This document shows, piece by piece, positions 7,144-8,899 of a DNA stretch of 8,899 nucleotides. Where the stretch lies: assembly GCA_002710765.1 (NCBI GenBank), contig PALK01000057.1:3992-12890 (forward strand), in the 5' to 3' direction. Under the pieces are notes generated by a model, which saw only the letters and a program-made list of their open reading frames with translations, did not search any database and had not been told where the DNA came from. The DNA comes from Rickettsiales bacterium (GTDB lineage Bacteria > Pseudomonadota > Alphaproteobacteria > Methylaequorales > Methylaequoraceae). The first letter of the stretch is position 1. Each line of letters starts with the position of its first letter. The position numbers and the translations under genes are program-made.

Positions 7144-7464
7144 ATGTACGCTAAAATTTACAATTATAAATTCCAGGGGTTAAGTGAGGCAAAAGTGGCT
7201 GCAACGTTTTGTTCTGAGTCCTTGGGTAAGAAGATAGTCCAATTTAATATTCGCTCCCTGAATATCTCAATTGGGGAGTGTGGCAGCGTGGCCATTAATC
7301 TTAAATTTGAGACTAGTCAAGATCTTAAAAATTTTGAAGATCAAGCGAAGGACTTTTTTTTAGATTTAAAAAGGACATTCGTCTTTAAAGAAAACCATTT
7401 TTCTGGGGTTTTTATTTATAATTATGATTCTGAATTAACTTCCACAGATTTAAGTGTTAACTAG
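7144..7464 (+). CDS. Small protein of unknown function, coupled to the GAF gene
   Basis: I do not recognise this 106-residue protein. It is soluble, with no signal peptide or membrane helix. It alternates predicted strands (YAKIYNYKF, KKIVQFNIRSLNISIG, SVAINLKFET, SGVFIYNYD) with helices (AKVAATFCSESLG and the charged DLKNFEDQAKDFFLDLKRTF at 60-79), which fits a small alpha/beta sandwich. The ATG follows the GAF stop codon by one base and has no Shine-Dalgarno of its own, so translation probably depends on ribosomes finishing the GAF gene. That tight coupling suggests a shared function, for example a partner or modulator of the GAF protein. Its stop codon overlaps that of the convergent hydrolase within the palindrome CTAG at 7461-7464. 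Confidence 0.65.
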   Translation: MYAKIYNYKFQGLSEAKVAATFCSESLGKKIVQFNIRSLNISIGECGSVAINLKFETSQDLKNFEDQAKDFFLDLKRTFVFKENHFSGVFIYNYDSELTSTDLSVN

Positions 7465-8426
7465 TTTGCCTTCTCAAGAAGGGAATTAATTTTTTTGCAT
7501 ACTAGCCAAAAATAATAATTGGCAACAGGGCTCCTCTTCAGAAACCTTATAAAGCCATGTACCATGCCCTTTGCGTGTATATGTGTAACAGCGATGTTAT
7601 TGTTTTGGAGTTTTTTTACAAATTCAAAACCATCCGAGGTAAGAGGATCTACTTCAGCAGTACATATTATTGTTTCTGGGATGCCTGAGAAATCCTTTTC
7701 TAACATTGGGACTGCTAAAGGATTTTTTGTGGAAATATTTCTCTCTAAATAGGCGTCCCAGAAAAATTCCATAGAAGATTTATCTAGAATAGGAGCATCT
7801 GAAAATTCTAAATAAGAGGGAGAATTGAAGTTTAAGGACAGGCACGGATAAAAAAGAATTTGGGCTTTTGGTAGTGCTTTTGACTCTCCCCTTAGCTTTA
7901 AAGATAGAGCTGCTGCTAAATTCCCACCCGCAGAGTCCCCACCAATTAAAATATTACTGGCAGCGCGTCCTAACCATTTTTTATTTTTTATTAGCTCTAA
8001 GTACACTGAAAAGCATTGGTTTAGTGCAATTGGGAACTTATTTTCTGGCGAAAGTGCATAATCAAGAGCAATGACCGTGAGCTTGCACCTGAGAGATAAG
8101 TCAACGCAAACTTGGTCATGAGACCTTAAGTCTCCCATTATCCATCCTCCGCCATGTAAATAAAGGAGTGCTGCCGTATCATTCCTAAAATTACTTGGTC
8201 TATAAATCCGCCCGGCCACTTCTCCCATTGATGTCTCAAAGATATGGTTTGAGACTTCTAAATGCCTATTTCTTGTCAAAGGGAGTTTTTTTGCTTGTTG
8301 GGCAAATAACTCCCGAGATTTGAAAGCCCCTATTTCATAGGGTTTTTCTGGAAATTTTTCATTTACCTCGGATATATATGATATTATTGATTTATCAATA
8401 TTAGGATAGTTATGGTCATAAATCAT
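7461..8426 (-). CDS. Alpha/beta hydrolase, HSL family (esterase family IV)
   Basis: A 321-residue carboxylesterase/acetyl-esterase-like enzyme. The HSL oxyanion-hole motif is HGGGW (91-95), then DYALSPENKFP (122-132), the nucleophile elbow GGDSAGG with S165, the acid D260 in AEVDPLTSDG, and H290 in MVHGF. The triad is complete and the length is usual for the family. No signal peptide is seen, so it should act in the cytosol on short-chain acyl esters; the natural substrate is unknown. The minus-strand ATG at 8426 has no convincing Shine-Dalgarno. The gene lies 62 bases downstream of the HD-domain gene on the same strand and could share its transcript. Its stop codon (7461-7463) overlaps the stop of the convergent small gene. 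Confidence 0.92.
   Translation of the reverse strand: MIYDHNYPNIDKSIISYISEVNEKFPEKPYEIGAFKSRELFAQQAKKLPLTRNRHLEVSNHIFETSMGEVAGRIYRPSNFRNDTAALLYLHGGGWIMGDLRSHDQVCVDLSLRCKLTVIALDYALSPENKFPIALNQCFSVYLELIKNKKWLGRAASNILIGGDSAGGNLAAALSLKLRGESKALPKAQILFYPCLSLNFNSPSYLEFSDAPILDKSSMEFFWDAYLERNISTKNPLAVPMLEKDFSGIPETIICTAEVDPLTSDGFEFVKKLQNNNIAVTHIHAKGMVHGFIRFLKRSPVANYYFWLVCKKINSLLEKAN
7469..7496 (+). terminator. Possible weak intrinsic terminator for the GAF unit
   Basis: Just past the stop codon of the small gene, CCTTCT (7469-7474) and AGAAGG (7477-7482) form a perfect inverted repeat with a 2-base centre; in practice a 5-bp stem with a TCAA loop. A run of seven T follows at 7490-7496. The seven-base gap between stem and T run and the short stem make it weak. 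It lies inside the last codons of the convergent hydrolase, so it may also simply be coding sequence. Confidence 0.3.
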
Positions 8427-8488
8427 TAAATCAAAATTCTACTCTCTAGTGTGTTTGACTAAAGCTCCAACCACGATATTTTCAAAAA

Positions 8489-8899
8489 TCACCTCTTAGG
8501 AAGTCCCCTTACTTCCTTTGATCTAAGTATTAATGGATCGTAAGCCTTTCGGGTGAATACTTCTTTTATCATTGGTTCAAAGATTTCTAATGGTTCCGAG
8601 TTGTAGCTTGGATCAAAACAGCTTTGATCCCACCTTTCACAGAAATCTGAGCAAGATTTAAAATAAATATTATCTTTAAATCTATCACGGGCATTTTTAT
8701 CCCAGCCATAATGATGGGCATAATATATCATTTGAAAAATCCCATGGTGTTCTATGACCCAAGAAACCTCTTCTCTTACATAGGGCCTCACTACTTCTGC
8801 TGACATTCTATCATGATTTTGGGGAGCAAGACCATCCCCAATATCATGCAATAAAGCACCTACAATCCAGTCCAAATCTGCACCATCTCTTAAGGCTCT
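8489..8899 (-). CDS. HD-domain protein, PhnZ-like di-iron oxygenase family (N-terminus outside window)
   Basis: The frame is open to the right edge (RALRDGADLDWIVGALLHDIGD...), so the gene starts beyond base 8899 and the TTG at 8875 is internal. The visible 136 residues hold an HD-type metal centre: HD in ALLHDIGD, the His of QNHDRMSAEVV, HHG in VIEHHGIFQ, and Asp of CERWDQSCFDP. The order H-D, H, H, D matches the mixed-valence di-iron oxygenases (PhnZ, TmpB, inositol oxygenase), and the HHGIFQMIYYAHHYG and FCERWDQ blocks resemble PhnZ-like proteins more than HD phosphohydrolases. PhnZ cleaves the C-P bond of a hydroxylated aminophosphonate. The first metal His and the substrate residues would lie in the missing N-terminal part, so the reaction cannot be confirmed. 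The C-terminus DPLILRSKEVRGLPKR is complete. Confidence 0.78.
   Translation of the reverse strand, partial: RALRDGADLDWIVGALLHDIGDGLAPQNHDRMSAEVVRPYVREEVSWVIEHHGIFQMIYYAHHYGWDKNARDRFKDNIYFKSCSDFCERWDQSCFDPSYNSEPLEIFEPMIKEVFTRKAYDPLILRSKEVRGLPKR

Noticed and set aside
1..8899. CRISPR array, insertion sequence ends, tRNA or long direct repeats
   Set aside because: No regularly spaced repeat, transposase motif, terminal inverted repeat or tRNA-like cloverleaf was seen on reading both strands.

Overview
The window is AT-rich, densely coded bacterial DNA. It contains nine complete or near-complete genes, one broken gene at the left edge and one gene cut by the right edge. The gene families, the low GC and the short intergenic gaps suggest a proteobacterium, plausibly a marine alphaproteobacterium. 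This placement is an inference from gene content, because no rRNA or other phylogenetic marker is present. I see no tRNA, rRNA, insertion sequence, CRISPR array, attachment site or phage gene.

Layout. Bases 1-590 hold the 3' part of an agmatinase-family ureohydrolase whose frame is broken by two compensating one-base indels. Right behind it (631-1950, +) is an intact amidohydrolase of the TRZ/ATZ/MtaD deaminase group. A gene convergent with it (2012-2971, -) encodes a protein strongly resembling BciA, the divinyl (proto)chlorophyllide 8-vinyl reductase. No other photosynthesis gene is in view. A 134-bp AT-rich region separates that gene from a divergent membrane di-iron fatty acid hydroxylase/sterol desaturase (3106-4101, +). 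Fifty-three bases later comes a tightly coupled pair, an enolase-superfamily epimerase (4155-5201, +) and a DUF1611 P-loop protein (5194-6225, +). This pair matches DgcA and DgcN, a D-glutamate catabolic route described in marine Proteobacteria. Next is a two-gene unit: a GAF-domain protein with a probable winged-helix tail (6321-7142, +) and an unrecognised 106-residue protein one base downstream (7144-7464, +). The right end is on the minus strand: an HSL-type alpha/beta hydrolase (7461-8426) and, upstream of it in transcription order, the C-terminal part of an HD-domain protein resembling the PhnZ-type di-iron oxygenases (8489-8899).

How they work together. Only the epimerase/DUF1611 pair is a clear functional unit: acetylation of D-glutamate, then racemisation of the N-acetyl product. 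The other genes look like single scavenging or degradative enzymes (deaminase, carboxylesterase, possible phosphonate oxygenase), a lipid-modifying enzyme and a sensor-like regulator. This is an accessory catabolic neighbourhood, not one large pathway. Nothing here stands out as a wholly new defence or mobile system. The points most worth checking are the orphan BciA-like reductase and its unusual start, the GAF/small-protein pair, the PhnZ-like HD protein and the decaying agmatinase.
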